From NCBI GenBank assembly GCA_964440495.1, contig CAYTSD010000011.1:1-41895 (forward strand): a DNA stretch of 41,895 nucleotides, in the 5' to 3' direction. This stretch comes from Benthortus sp964440495 (GTDB lineage: Archaea; Thermoproteota; Nitrososphaeria_A; Caldarchaeales; Wolframiiraptoraceae). Below are positions 22,823 to 30,083 of the stretch, one piece after another (the stretch's first letter is position 1; each line of letters begins with the position of its first letter). The position numbers and the translations under genes were made by a program. The notes beneath the pieces were generated by a model. That model did no database searches. It saw only the letters and a program-made list of their open reading frames with translations, and had not been told where the DNA came from.

Positions 22823-24385
22823 TTATTGTGGAAGGACTCTCCGATACATGTCGTCTCTAAGCTTTCTCCCCGTCTTCTTCTCCCACTCGCTTATCGGCAT
22901 ACCATACATCTTCTGGACATAGTCTCTATACCATTCGGGGACAACGTTGAATGCGCAGAATGGAATTATCCTCCCATCGGGCATTAGGTAATGTATGTTG
23001 CATCTTCTAACCCTTTCGACATCGTAGTTGTATTTGTCTTGGAAATGCATCATCCCGAGGAATAGGCTTCTCATATGCCATTCACCGACACTGCTGTAGT
23101 CGTGTCTGACAAGTATCTCGAATAGCATGCGCTTAATGTTTAATCCAGTTGGCTGCTTCTTCTCGTCGATGAATTTCCCGAAGTTCCAGAGAATCTTCAT
23201 CCCAACTATCGGCCTACTCCTCCCAGCCTCTATCTCGTCAGCCTTATCCTGCAAATACTTCAGGAGACCGTCAACATCCACGAACTCCGTTATCGGGATA
23301 AGCCTATCCCCATCCTTGAATACATAGGTTCCAGCCCCACATGCAAAGTGGTTTGAAAGCTCATACTTAGGCTGCTTAGTTATTGCTTCAATTATGTGGG
23401 TTACTGGAACGCATGCTGGGACGGGGAACCACGCCTCCCTAGGAATCTCCCCACCTGTCTGCTCCTCGATTCTAATGATGCAGTCAGGTATAGTTATCCT
23501 AAACTTCTCCCGCTCCTCCTTCGGCATCCTCCCAGTAAGAGAGACAGGCTGGAAATTAACGGACCTAATCACGTCAATATTCTTGAACCCGAATCTTATC
23601 ATGTCTCCCAGCTCATGGTCGTTTAAGCCCTTAATCACAGTTGGGACGAGAACTATTCCAACCCTAAGCTTCCTAGCGTTCTCAAGAACCTTCGGAATCT
23701 CCCAGTGATTCTTCGGGTTCGTGCGCGCCGTAACCCCATCAAAACTTAGGTAAAGATTGCTAACCCCAGCTTCCTTAACCTCTCTAAAGAACTCAAAGTC
23801 ATGCGCAAGCCTGATACCATTCGTGTTGAGTTGGATGTGGTCTATTCCCTCTTCCTTGATTATTCTTATTATTTCTGGGAGGTCGTCTCTTAGCGTCGGC
23901 TCCCCACCAGTTATCTGGACGGAGTTCCCTGGAACGGGGGTCTCAGCTCTAAGCCTTCGAACCATCTCCCTAATCTGCTCAAGCGTCGGCTCATACACGT
24001 ATCCAGCCCTCTCGGCATAGAAGAAACAATACCAGCAGTAGAGATTACAGCGGTTTGTTACAACTATGTTGGCCAAGGCTGTGTGGCTTATATGACCTGA
24101 GCAGAGACCGCAGTTAGCTGGACAAGCATATCCAATAGACTTGATGTTCGGGTTTCCAGTCCCCTTCCCATCATGAGCATACTTAGAGAACCTATGATAC
24201 ATCTCAGCGTCCCCAAAATATAGCTCCTCAAAATCTCCATGCTCAGGGCAAGTCTTCCTAAGATATATCTTCCCATCCCTCTCAACGATTTTTCCGGGGA
24301 TGATTCGATTACATTCTGGGCATAGGCTCATAGTGACTGTTACAAGCTTCTCCTTAGCCTTTTCGGCAGTTATCTGAGCCAACAA
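22823..24385 (-). CDS. Radical SAM protein, tetraether synthase (Tes)-like
   Basis: 520 residues. The N-terminus carries extra cysteine motifs, LCPECN (22-25) and CPEHG (46-49), then YACPANCGLC (88-95), before the radical SAM motif C113-X3-C117-X2-C120 (RCNLYCWYC). QITGGEPTLRDDLPEI is the SAM GGE motif. A C-terminal region of about 200 residues includes RRCNIHYLMPDGRIIPFCAFN. This multi-cluster arrangement and length match the archaeal MJ0619/Tes group, whose studied member joins two diether lipids tail-to-tail into tetraethers. Other members of the group may methylate or couple other substrates, so function is inferred. Start is TTG (24383-24385 or the next codon) after AAGGTGA. Confidence 0.85.
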   Translation of the reverse strand: MLAQITAEKAKEKLVTVTMSLCPECNRIIPGKIVERDGKIYLRKTCPEHGDFEELYFGDAEMYHRFSKYAHDGKGTGNPNIKSIGYACPANCGLCSGHISHTALANIVVTNRCNLYCWYCFFYAERAGYVYEPTLEQIREMVRRLRAETPVPGNSVQITGGEPTLRDDLPEIIRIIKEEGIDHIQLNTNGIRLAHDFEFFREVKEAGVSNLYLSFDGVTARTNPKNHWEIPKVLENARKLRVGIVLVPTVIKGLNDHELGDMIRFGFKNIDVIRSVNFQPVSLTGRMPKEEREKFRITIPDCIIRIEEQTGGEIPREAWFPVPACVPVTHIIEAITKQPKYELSNHFACGAGTYVFKDGDRLIPITEFVDVDGLLKYLQDKADEIEAGRSRPIVGMKILWNFGKFIDEKKQPTGLNIKRMLFEILVRHDYSSVGEWHMRSLFLGMMHFQDKYNYDVERVRRCNIHYLMPDGRIIPFCAFNVVPEWYRDYVQKMYGMPISEWEKKTGRKLRDDMYRRVLPQ

Positions 24386-24477
24386 TATTCACCTTTCTCT
24401 ACAGGTTCGATGGACAGCCCCCATCATAAAAAAGTTTTTAACCAAATCCACGGGAAAAACGGTCAAACAGAAAGATA

Positions 24478-24553
<76 letters not shown>

Positions 24554-24579
24554 TTTCAGGAGTGTTTTTGGTGTGGGGG

Positions 24580-24587
24580 TATTTATG
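24580..24587 (-). promoter_or_regulatory. TATA box of tRNA-Glu
   Basis: The minus strand reads CATAAATA about 27 nt upstream of the tRNA 5' end, the standard archaeal TATA position. The remaining approximately 60 nt up to the SmAP3 gene show nothing else distinctive. Confidence 0.5.
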
Positions 24588-24652
24588 GGTGAGGTTTGGG
24601 TGGTCTAAAGGATTAATTGTGGGTGTGCTAGGTATTTCAGGGAGGTTTGGGG

Positions 24653-25081
24653 TTGTCGGCTATTGCCTCTAAGAGGTTTATGGATGAGTTCTCCTCGATA
24701 TTGGATAAGACTGTGAGGGTCTATCTCTCTAATGGCTTATCCTTTGAGGGAAAGGTCTCAGCCTATAATCCAAGCGACTATAGTCTCTGGCTTAGAGAGG
24801 TGAAGGATGAGAAGGGACGCTCTATTCCAAGACTATTCATATCGGGTGGAAGCATAGTCTCGGTAGAGGTTCTCGAGGCTGGCCCCAATCTAGCTAAACT
24901 CGCTGAGAGGCTTAACAAGGTTTTCCCCAGCATGGTTCAATACATTCGAGAAGCCGATGTGATACTGGTAATGGATAGGATCAGGGTTACACGGGACGGG
25001 GTCGTGGAAGGGACGGGGCCTGCCGCCGACCGTGTTCGCAAGATCTATGAGGAGTGGATAGCTGAGGAGAGGGCAAAGTAG
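24653..25081 (+). CDS. Sm-like archaeal protein with C-terminal extension (SmAP3-like)
   Basis: 142 residues. The first ~75 form an Sm fold: Sm1 DKTVRVYLSNGLSFEGKVSAYNPSDYSLWL and Sm2 IPRLFISGGSIVSVEV. The Sm2 end is ISGGSIVSV rather than the strict IRG-N-V form. A second region of about 65 residues (FPSMVQYIREADVILVMDRIRVT...) is a small alpha/beta extension like that of crenarchaeal SmAP3. Such rings bind RNA or organise RNA-protein complexes; the extension's role is unclear. I choose TTG 24653 because GGAGGT (24641-24646) lies 6 nt upstream; the earlier TTG at 24647 directly touches that site. Confidence 0.85.
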   Translation: MSAIASKRFMDEFSSILDKTVRVYLSNGLSFEGKVSAYNPSDYSLWLREVKDEKGRSIPRLFISGGSIVSVEVLEAGPNLAKLAERLNKVFPSMVQYIREADVILVMDRIRVTRDGVVEGTGPAADRVRKIYEEWIAEERAK

Positions 25082-25162
25082 CTGAGAACCGCTGCTGACT
25101 TCAGTCTTTCGGCAATAGTTTAATCTATCTTAAAATGATGCCTTGAAGGACCTGCTACTAGA

Positions 25163-26104
25163 TTGGATGTTAGGGTTCTTGATGTCTTCGCTGGTGCAGG
25201 TGGGTTCAGTTTAGGGTTTGGAGAGACCGTAGCCGCGGCCATCGAGAACCACCCCCATGTGGTTAAGACCTACATGTGTAACTTTCCACAGGTCTTCGTC
25301 TTCGCCGAGGATGTTAAGCGGATTAGCGGTAGACTCGTCAGAGAGGCTGTGGGGGAGATAGATGTAGTGATAGGAGGGCCTCCCTGTGAGCCGTTTACAA
25401 GCATGAATCCTAGGAGGATGCGTGACCCATTCGATAGGTTGTTCACGGATAGGCAGGGGAGGCTTGTCCTAGAGTTTCTCAGGCTTGTTGAGGAGCTTAG
25501 GCCGAGGGTCTATGTCTTGGAGAATGTTCCAGAGCTTGTTGAGGGTTCTCTCGGCCTTATTCTTAGGAGGCTCTTCCTGAGGATTGGGTATAACGCCGTC
25601 TTCAACCTTCTTAAGGCTCATAGATATGGCGCGTCTTCGAGGAGGGTCAGGGTCTTTGTCTCAAATCTTAGGCTAGACTTAACTGGGATGGAGGAGGCTG
25701 GGAAGGTTGTTGAGGAGGCTCTCAGCGGTCTCCCACCCTTGGGCGAGGCACCCAACCATAGGCTCATAAATGTGGGTAGGGTTCGTAGGAGGAGGATTCA
25801 GAGGCTTAGGTGGGGTGAGGCTCTCTACAGCTTCAGAGACGCTAAGGGAAGAATTCGCCGGAACTGGCTCCGGCTTCATCCACGTAGGCTTGCTCCAGCA
25901 ATTCACGGTAAGTCGAGGTTCATCCACCCCTACGAGGATAGGTTGCTGACGGTTAGGGAGCAGGCCAGGCTCATGGGGTTCCCAGACAGCCACATCTTCA
26001 TGGGAGGGGTTGATAGACAGTTCGACCAAGTCGGCGAGGCTGTTCCACCGCCTCTAGCGGAGCGGATTGCACGGGTAGTCTTCGAGGCTTTGGAGGAGCT
26101 TTAG
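25163..26104 (+). CDS. DNA (cytosine-5) methyltransferase, solitary
   Basis: 313 residues with ordered C5-methylase motifs: I DVFAGAGGFSLGFG (7-20), IV GGPPCEPFTS with catalytic C75, VI VLENVPE, VIII ASSRRVRVF, and IX/X ARLMGFP and QVGEAVPPPLAERI. The catalytic loop PC-EPF-T differs from the more usual PCQGFS. The target-recognition stretch between VIII and IX is short. No restriction nuclease gene is adjacent, so it looks like an orphan methylase for 5mC marking or protection. TTG start (25163) gives the family N-terminus. It overlaps the eL31 stop by 4 nt in convergent orientation. Confidence 0.92.
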   Translation: MDVRVLDVFAGAGGFSLGFGETVAAAIENHPHVVKTYMCNFPQVFVFAEDVKRISGRLVREAVGEIDVVIGGPPCEPFTSMNPRRMRDPFDRLFTDRQGRLVLEFLRLVEELRPRVYVLENVPELVEGSLGLILRRLFLRIGYNAVFNLLKAHRYGASSRRVRVFVSNLRLDLTGMEEAGKVVEEALSGLPPLGEAPNHRLINVGRVRRRRIQRLRWGEALYSFRDAKGRIRRNWLRLHPRRLAPAIHGKSRFIHPYEDRLLTVREQARLMGFPDSHIFMGGVDRQFDQVGEAVPPPLAERIARVVFEALEEL

Positions 26105-26391
26105 CTCTCCTTTTCTTCCTCTTCCTCGGCTTCCTCTGGAAGCATTACCTCCACGACGCCTTCCTCATCTTTCCTCATCAGCACCCTAATCCTCCTAGGA
26201 GGCTTCTCTATCCCCCTGCTCCATACAAGCTTGTTGACTCCAGAGGAGAGCTTGACCTCCGAGGCCTTCATGTGTCTGAGGGCGAACTCACGTATCAGGT
26301 TTATGGCACGTTTAGCCCTCCTATTCCTAGCGGCCTCATAGGCGTCGCGTAGAGGTATCACATACTCTCTCTCGAGGACGGGTTTGCTCAT
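26101..26391 (-). CDS. rpl31e: Large ribosomal subunit protein eL31
   Basis: 96 residues from ATG 26389-26391 (SKPVLEREYVIPLRDAYEAA). The core RAKRAINLIREFALRHMKASEVKLSSGVNKLVW is the eL31 signature, with an acidic tail of Glu residues. The ATG overlaps the eL39 stop (ATGA). A longer frame to 26484 exists but its extra part is just the eL39 gene read in another frame. Confidence 0.95.
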   Translation of the reverse strand: MSKPVLEREYVIPLRDAYEAARNRRAKRAINLIREFALRHMKASEVKLSSGVNKLVWSRGIEKPPRRIRVLMRKDEEGVVEVMLPEEAEEEEEKES

Positions 26392-26540
26392 GCCTTCAGC
26401 CTCCCCCTCCTCCAATGCCTCTGCTTCGCATGGAATCTTACCCTGCCCTTGGTTTTGGCTATAACCCATGCTGGGACTGGCCACGCCCTCCTCGCGGCCT
26501 TCGCAAGCCTCTTCTTAAGCGGGAGGTTCCTTATCGTCAT
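26388..26540 (-). CDS. rpl39e: Large ribosomal subunit protein eL39
   Basis: 50 residues: begins MTIRNLPLKKRLAKAARRA, contains PVPAWVIAKTKGRVRFH, and ends RHWRRGRLKA. The length, high basicity, P-x-W-V-I and the R-x-W-R-R end identify eL39. It overlaps eL31 by 4 nt and starts 5 nt after the PDCD5-like gene, forming a tight operon. The usual archaeal neighbour of eL39-eL31, aIF6, is not here: a convergent methylase follows instead. Confidence 0.96.
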   Translation of the reverse strand: MTIRNLPLKKRLAKAARRAWPVPAWVIAKTKGRVRFHAKQRHWRRGRLKA

Positions 26541-26545
26541 ACCTT

Positions 26546-26872
26546 TTACAGCCTCGTTATCCTAATCCTATGCCTCCTACTTGAGTTAAGTTGACGTAGA
26601 ATCTCCTTAAGAACCTCATCCGTTACCGGAATCTTTAGTCTCCCGAGGTTTGCGAGCTGGATTAGCTGCTCCTCTATCTGGGCGACGAACTCTGGTTTGA
26701 CGAGTCTAAGGTTTGCGAGCCTCTGCCTCGCCTCAGGCGTGAGGATGACTCTGAGAGCAGCATGCCTCTCAAGCTCCCTCTGCCTCCTAGCCTCCTCCTC
26801 CGCAAGCCTCTGCTGGAGTTCAGCCATCTTCTTCTGCTTTATTCTCTCCAGCTCATCATCGTCTAGAGACAT
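26546..26872 (-). CDS. PDCD5-like DNA-binding protein
   Basis: 108 residues: acidic start DDDELERIKQKKM, a long charged helix rich in Gln/Glu/Arg, then the triple-helix core ILTPEARQRLANLRLVKPE and a basic end. This is the archaeal family related to human PDCD5 (TFAR19), often encoded between eS19 and eL39. It binds nucleic acid or chaperonin in studied relatives; its role in archaea is unclear. Confidence 0.93.
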   Translation of the reverse strand: MSLDDDELERIKQKKMAELQQRLAEEEARRQRELERHAALRVILTPEARQRLANLRLVKPEFVAQIEEQLIQLANLGRLKIPVTDEVLKEILRQLNSSRRHRIRITRL

Positions 26873-26915
26873 CTCTCCTTAAGGCCTCCAAGGATTCAAG
26901 GGATAGACTCTAGCT

Positions 26916-27356
26916 TTAAGCCTTGCGTGCCACCTCAGCCTTCATAACGGCTTTGGCGGCCTCCTCAAGCAGCTTCCTACCCTTCGAGGTGAGCACTCTA
27001 CCCCTCTTGTCAGCCTTCTCGACGAGCTCAGCCTCCTCCAACTGCTGAAGAATCTTCCTGATAACCGCTCCGCTCCCCTTAGCGAACTTAGGAGGCATGT
27101 GGCCCCTCCTATGCCTCCCGCCGTACATCCCTCTAAGCCTCGAAACCCCTACTGGGCCGTAGAGGTAGAGCTTCCTCATCATGGCCGCCGCCCTAACGTA
27201 CCACCAGTCAGGGTCTTGCGGGGGTCTCTCCTTATGGACTCCTGTCTTCACGAAGGCCGCCCACGGAGGAGGCTGGATAACCTGATTCTCCTTAAGATAG
27301 TTGGCGACCTTCTCTATGAGTTTCCAAGGGTCGGTTGACTGCACCGGTGAAACCAT
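26916..27356 (-). CDS. rps19e: Small ribosomal subunit protein eS19
   Basis: 146 residues. Motifs include PPPWAAFVKTGVHKERPPQDPDWWYVRAAAM, YGPVGVSRLRGMYGGRHRRGH and GAVIRKILQQLEEAELVEK, all typical of eS19, which acts in small-subunit assembly. First gene of the eS19-PDCD5-eL39-eL31 operon. A TATA element is about 30 nt upstream of the ATG, suggesting a very short leader; the GGGGAG directly abutting the ATG is then not needed. Confidence 0.94.
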   Translation of the reverse strand: MVSPVQSTDPWKLIEKVANYLKENQVIQPPPWAAFVKTGVHKERPPQDPDWWYVRAAAMMRKLYLYGPVGVSRLRGMYGGRHRRGHMPPKFAKGSGAVIRKILQQLEEAELVEKADKRGRVLTSKGRKLLEEAAKAVMKAEVARKA

Positions 27357-27381
27357 CTCCCCTTGTTTTTCAGGTTTTCTC

Positions 27382-27393
27382 CATTTATTTTAG
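27382..27393 (-). promoter_or_regulatory. TATA element of the eS19 operon
   Basis: The minus strand reads TAAAATAAATGG centred about 31 nt before the eS19 ATG. Together with the opposite APC promoter it forms an 88-nt divergent promoter region that contains no gene. Confidence 0.5.
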
Positions 27394-27410
27394 GCTTCCG
27401 AACCCTATCA

Positions 27411-27420
27411 CCTATATAAG
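27411..27420 (+). promoter_or_regulatory. TATA box of APC permease 2
   Basis: CCTATATAAG, centred about 29 nt upstream of the ATG at 27445, is a near-ideal archaeal TATA box. Transcription would start at or next to the ATG, so a leaderless mRNA is likely, and no Shine-Dalgarno is seen. Confidence 0.65.
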
Positions 27421-27444
27421 AGCATTTGCGCTGAATATTCCCAT

Positions 27445-29007
27445 ATGAGTGAGAGGCCTTCGGTTGTAGAGACGCCTGTAGGTCTTCTAAGGGTTCTCTC
27501 TGTTACAGACCTTCTGTTGATGGCCTTATTCGTCATGAGCTTCGGGTTGAAGGGTCTTCCAGCGATAATTTTCTCAGCCTACGCTTTCCCCAACGCTCAC
27601 CTGCTCATCGGGTTAATCGTGATGCTGGCGGCGGCCACAGTATTCAACCTCCTCTACGCTAGGCTATCATCTATTGCTCCAAAAGCAGGTGGAGACTACA
27701 TTCACGTCAGCAGGTTCCTCCACCCAGCCCTCGGATTCGCAAGCAGCCTCAACATAGTCTTCATAAACATTCTATGGTTTGCTCTGAGCAGCGTTCTAAC
27801 AGCTTACACGCTGGTCTTGGCTGTGGCTGGGATAGGTGTCGCGTTGAATAACGCTGAGTTGATGACGGTTAGTAGAACTATGCTTAGAGACCCATACGTT
27901 ATCCCGGCTTTCGCTTTAGCGATGCTCCTCATCTACTGGCTTCTCAGCAACCTGAGCATAAAGCTCTGGAAAAGGCTTCAGATGGTTGCGGCCATCGTGG
28001 CGGTAATTGGGATTCTATCGGGGGTGGGTGTGCTTGGAACCGTTGGTAAGGAGACTGCTGCCAGGGCAATCGCAGACACCTTCGGTAGAGGTAAGGCAAC
28101 CCTGCTTCAGCTCGCCTATAGGGCGGGGTACAATCCCGAGGTAATCGACCCGCTTCACGTTCTTGGAGCCGCCTCCGCCCTAGGCTTGGTTATGCTGTTC
28201 AGCTTTTACCCAGTCTATTTTGGCGGAGAGTCTTCTGATAGACGGTTCAGGAGCTTCGCCGCGGCGATGGTCGGAGCCTCTCTAATTACGGCTGTTCTTC
28301 TCGCAGCCCTTATCCTGCCGCTGTATAGTGTTCTGGGCAGAGAGCTTCCGATAGCTGTCGGCTACTTATTGATGAAGGCTCCGTCCAACATCTTCGTCCT
28401 CTTAGAGTATTATATCCGAATGCTGGAGTATCTAGCCTTTCCCCCCGCGGTGGTCGTATTGCTTACTATCTCTATGATAGCTTGGGCTTTCATGCTTTCC
28501 TTGAATCTCTCGCTGGCTTCAAGTAGATGCATCTTTGCCTGGTCTCTGGATGGTTTGGCGCCCCTGAAACTAAGCTATGTAACCCGTAGATGGAATGCGC
28601 CCTTCTATGCGAACTTGGTGACCCTGGTGTCGGCGATAATATTACTGCTGGTGGTTGCGGTTAACAGGTTTCTGGTGATAGCTCTCTTCGGGAGTATAGC
28701 CTCGCTTCTAGTCTCCATGTTCCTCGTCTCTTTGACCGCTGTCAAGATCTCTCTGAGAGGTGGGCTTCTCCCCGAGGAGGCTAAGGCTGGGACACTTATC
28801 CTAGGTGTAGTCTCAAGTATTCTGACACTGCTCTTCCTCGGATTCTACCTCACCAACCCGAGGCTCGGGTTCCTCCACCCAGCAACGGTCTCAATATTCC
28901 TAGGCATCTGGGCTGCCGGGTTCATCTGGTATCTAGCGGCGTCGTGGTATAGGAGGAGAATGGGGGTAAACTTGGACGAGATATTGAAGGAGGTTCCACC
29001 AGGCTGA
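27445..29007 (+). CDS. APC-superfamily permease (paralogue 2)
   Basis: 520 residues, about 12 membrane segments. It shares layout with the permease at 5314-7002: start LLRVLSVTDLLLMALF, loop SIAPKAGGDYIHVSRFLHP after helix 2, and tail GVNLDEILKEVPPG. This identifies a common subfamily with a conserved cytoplasmic C-terminal tail. Substrate unknown, likely amino acid or organic cation. It is surrounded by information-processing genes, so its context says little about its function. It is convergent with the RNase P subunit gene, 4 nt between stops. Confidence 0.85.
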   Translation: MSERPSVVETPVGLLRVLSVTDLLLMALFVMSFGLKGLPAIIFSAYAFPNAHLLIGLIVMLAAATVFNLLYARLSSIAPKAGGDYIHVSRFLHPALGFASSLNIVFINILWFALSSVLTAYTLVLAVAGIGVALNNAELMTVSRTMLRDPYVIPAFALAMLLIYWLLSNLSIKLWKRLQMVAAIVAVIGILSGVGVLGTVGKETAARAIADTFGRGKATLLQLAYRAGYNPEVIDPLHVLGAASALGLVMLFSFYPVYFGGESSDRRFRSFAAAMVGASLITAVLLAALILPLYSVLGRELPIAVGYLLMKAPSNIFVLLEYYIRMLEYLAFPPAVVVLLTISMIAWAFMLSLNLSLASSRCIFAWSLDGLAPLKLSYVTRRWNAPFYANLVTLVSAIILLLVVAVNRFLVIALFGSIASLLVSMFLVSLTAVKISLRGGLLPEEAKAGTLILGVVSSILTLLFLGFYLTNPRLGFLHPATVSIFLGIWAAGFIWYLAASWYRRRMGVNLDEILKEVPPG

Positions 29008-29011
29008 AACT

Positions 29012-29386
29012 CTACTCAGCTTCCCTCATCTTTCTCTTCTCCCTGACCGCTGGAATCCTCCTAACATATCCACAAACATTACACCTAACCACGACGTGCG
29101 TGCTCCTCCTATCCCTAACTCTGACCGTGAAGGAGCCTGGGGTATAGAAGGATGTCCCACACCTTCTGCAGAATGTTCTCCTATACTCCCTCGGTATCTT
29201 GATACGCGCCTTACGGGCGACCCTCATCGCAAGTAGGATGGCCTCTCTCGCAAGCTCAGGTCTCTCAGCGGCATGCCTCCTAGCAAACTCCATAAGCCTC
29301 CTAATCCTGTCGAACGCTATCCGCTTAACCTCACTCGAAGGCAACCCACCCAACCCTTGAACCAAACCTATAATATCTTTCACCAT
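29012..29386 (-). CDS. rnp4: RNase P protein component 4 (Rpp21/Rpr2 type)
   Basis: 124 residues from ATG 29384-29386 (VKDIIGLVQGLGG). The helical N-terminal half (VKRIAFDRIRRLMEFA) is followed by a zinc ribbon made of CRRC and CNVC, with FYTPGSFTVRVR and RSTHVVVRC between. This fits Rpp21, which with Rpp29 supports the RNase P RNA specificity domain in pre-tRNA 5' maturation. The longer frame to 29482 would lie antisense to Nep1 and I reject it. It is divergent from Nep1 with 16 nt between the start codons. Confidence 0.92.
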   Translation of the reverse strand: MVKDIIGLVQGLGGLPSSEVKRIAFDRIRRLMEFARRHAAERPELAREAILLAMRVARKARIKIPREYRRTFCRRCGTSFYTPGSFTVRVRDRRSTHVVVRCNVCGYVRRIPAVREKRKMREAE

Positions 29387-29402
29387 CCCTCTGTCCCTAG
29401 GG

Positions 29403-30083
29403 TTGGAGAAGCTTCTCCTACTAATCGTTGAGGCGGCTGTCGAGCTTGCTCCCAGAGAGACTTGGAGCCATCCAGCCGTCAAGTCCTACGCCGCTAAACG
29501 GGGGAAGAAGCCGGGTGAGGTTCTCCTCGACAAGTCCTATCACTACGCCGCTATGAAGGGTCTCCCCAAATCCCATAAACGTGGCAGACCAGACATAGCT
29601 CACTTCACCCTCCTAGAAGCCCTCGGCTCCCCCCTAAACAGACACGGCCTCCTACAAGTATACCTACACACCCAAGACGGGCACATAATCTACATAAACC
29701 CTGAGACAAGGCTTCCAAGAGTATATGAGAGATTCAAGGGGCTCTTGGAGAAGCTCTACCGGGAGCCAGCCGTCGAGGCAGACGGTAAAACACTCCTCAA
29801 ACTTGAGTCAAAGAGCCTTAGACAGCTCCTCGAGGAACTGAAACCCGATGTCATAATCCTGTTCTCAGAGAAGGGGGAGAGACTCGGGCTAAAAGCTTTG
29901 GCCGAAACCCTCAAAACCTATCGGAGACCCGTGGCAATGGTTGGAGGATTCCCTCACGGAGACTTCGAGGAAGATACCAGAAAGCTAGCCGACCTAGAGG
30001 TTAGCCTCTACCCCGAACCCCTAGAAGCATGGACGATAGTCTCGAGAATACTGTGCGCAGCGGAGTGGAGCGTGATAGATTAG
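29403..30083 (+). CDS. nep1: Nep1/Emg1 rRNA pseudouridine N1-methyltransferase
   Basis: 226 residues of the SPOUT-class Nep1 family, which methylates N1 of a pseudouridine in small-subunit rRNA (helix 35). Visible features are the N-terminal LLLIVEAAVELAP, RGRPDIAHFTLLEALGSPLN (the conserved substrate/RNA motif), YIHxxDGxxI-like VYLHTQDGHIIYINP, and the knot-region VAMVGGFPHGDF. It starts at TTG with only 16 nt to the divergent RNase P gene. Its 3' end overlaps the convergent dehydrogenase by 4 nt. Confidence 0.93.
   Translation: MEKLLLLIVEAAVELAPRETWSHPAVKSYAAKRGKKPGEVLLDKSYHYAAMKGLPKSHKRGRPDIAHFTLLEALGSPLNRHGLLQVYLHTQDGHIIYINPETRLPRVYERFKGLLEKLYREPAVEADGKTLLKLESKSLRQLLEELKPDVIILFSEKGERLGLKALAETLKTYRRPVAMVGGFPHGDFEEDTRKLADLEVSLYPEPLEAWTIVSRILCAAEWSVID

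Noticed and set aside
25082..25162. C/D box guide RNA suggested by AATGATGCC near 25136
   Set aside because: The box differs from RTGATGA and there is no convincing D box or paired C'/D' set.
26392..26484. Long N-terminus for eL31
   Set aside because: These bases encode eL39 in another frame, and the eL31 family begins at MSKPVLEREY.
29387..29482. Extended RNase P subunit reading antisense to Nep1
   Set aside because: The extra 32 residues show no family similarity and overlap the conserved Nep1 N-terminus.
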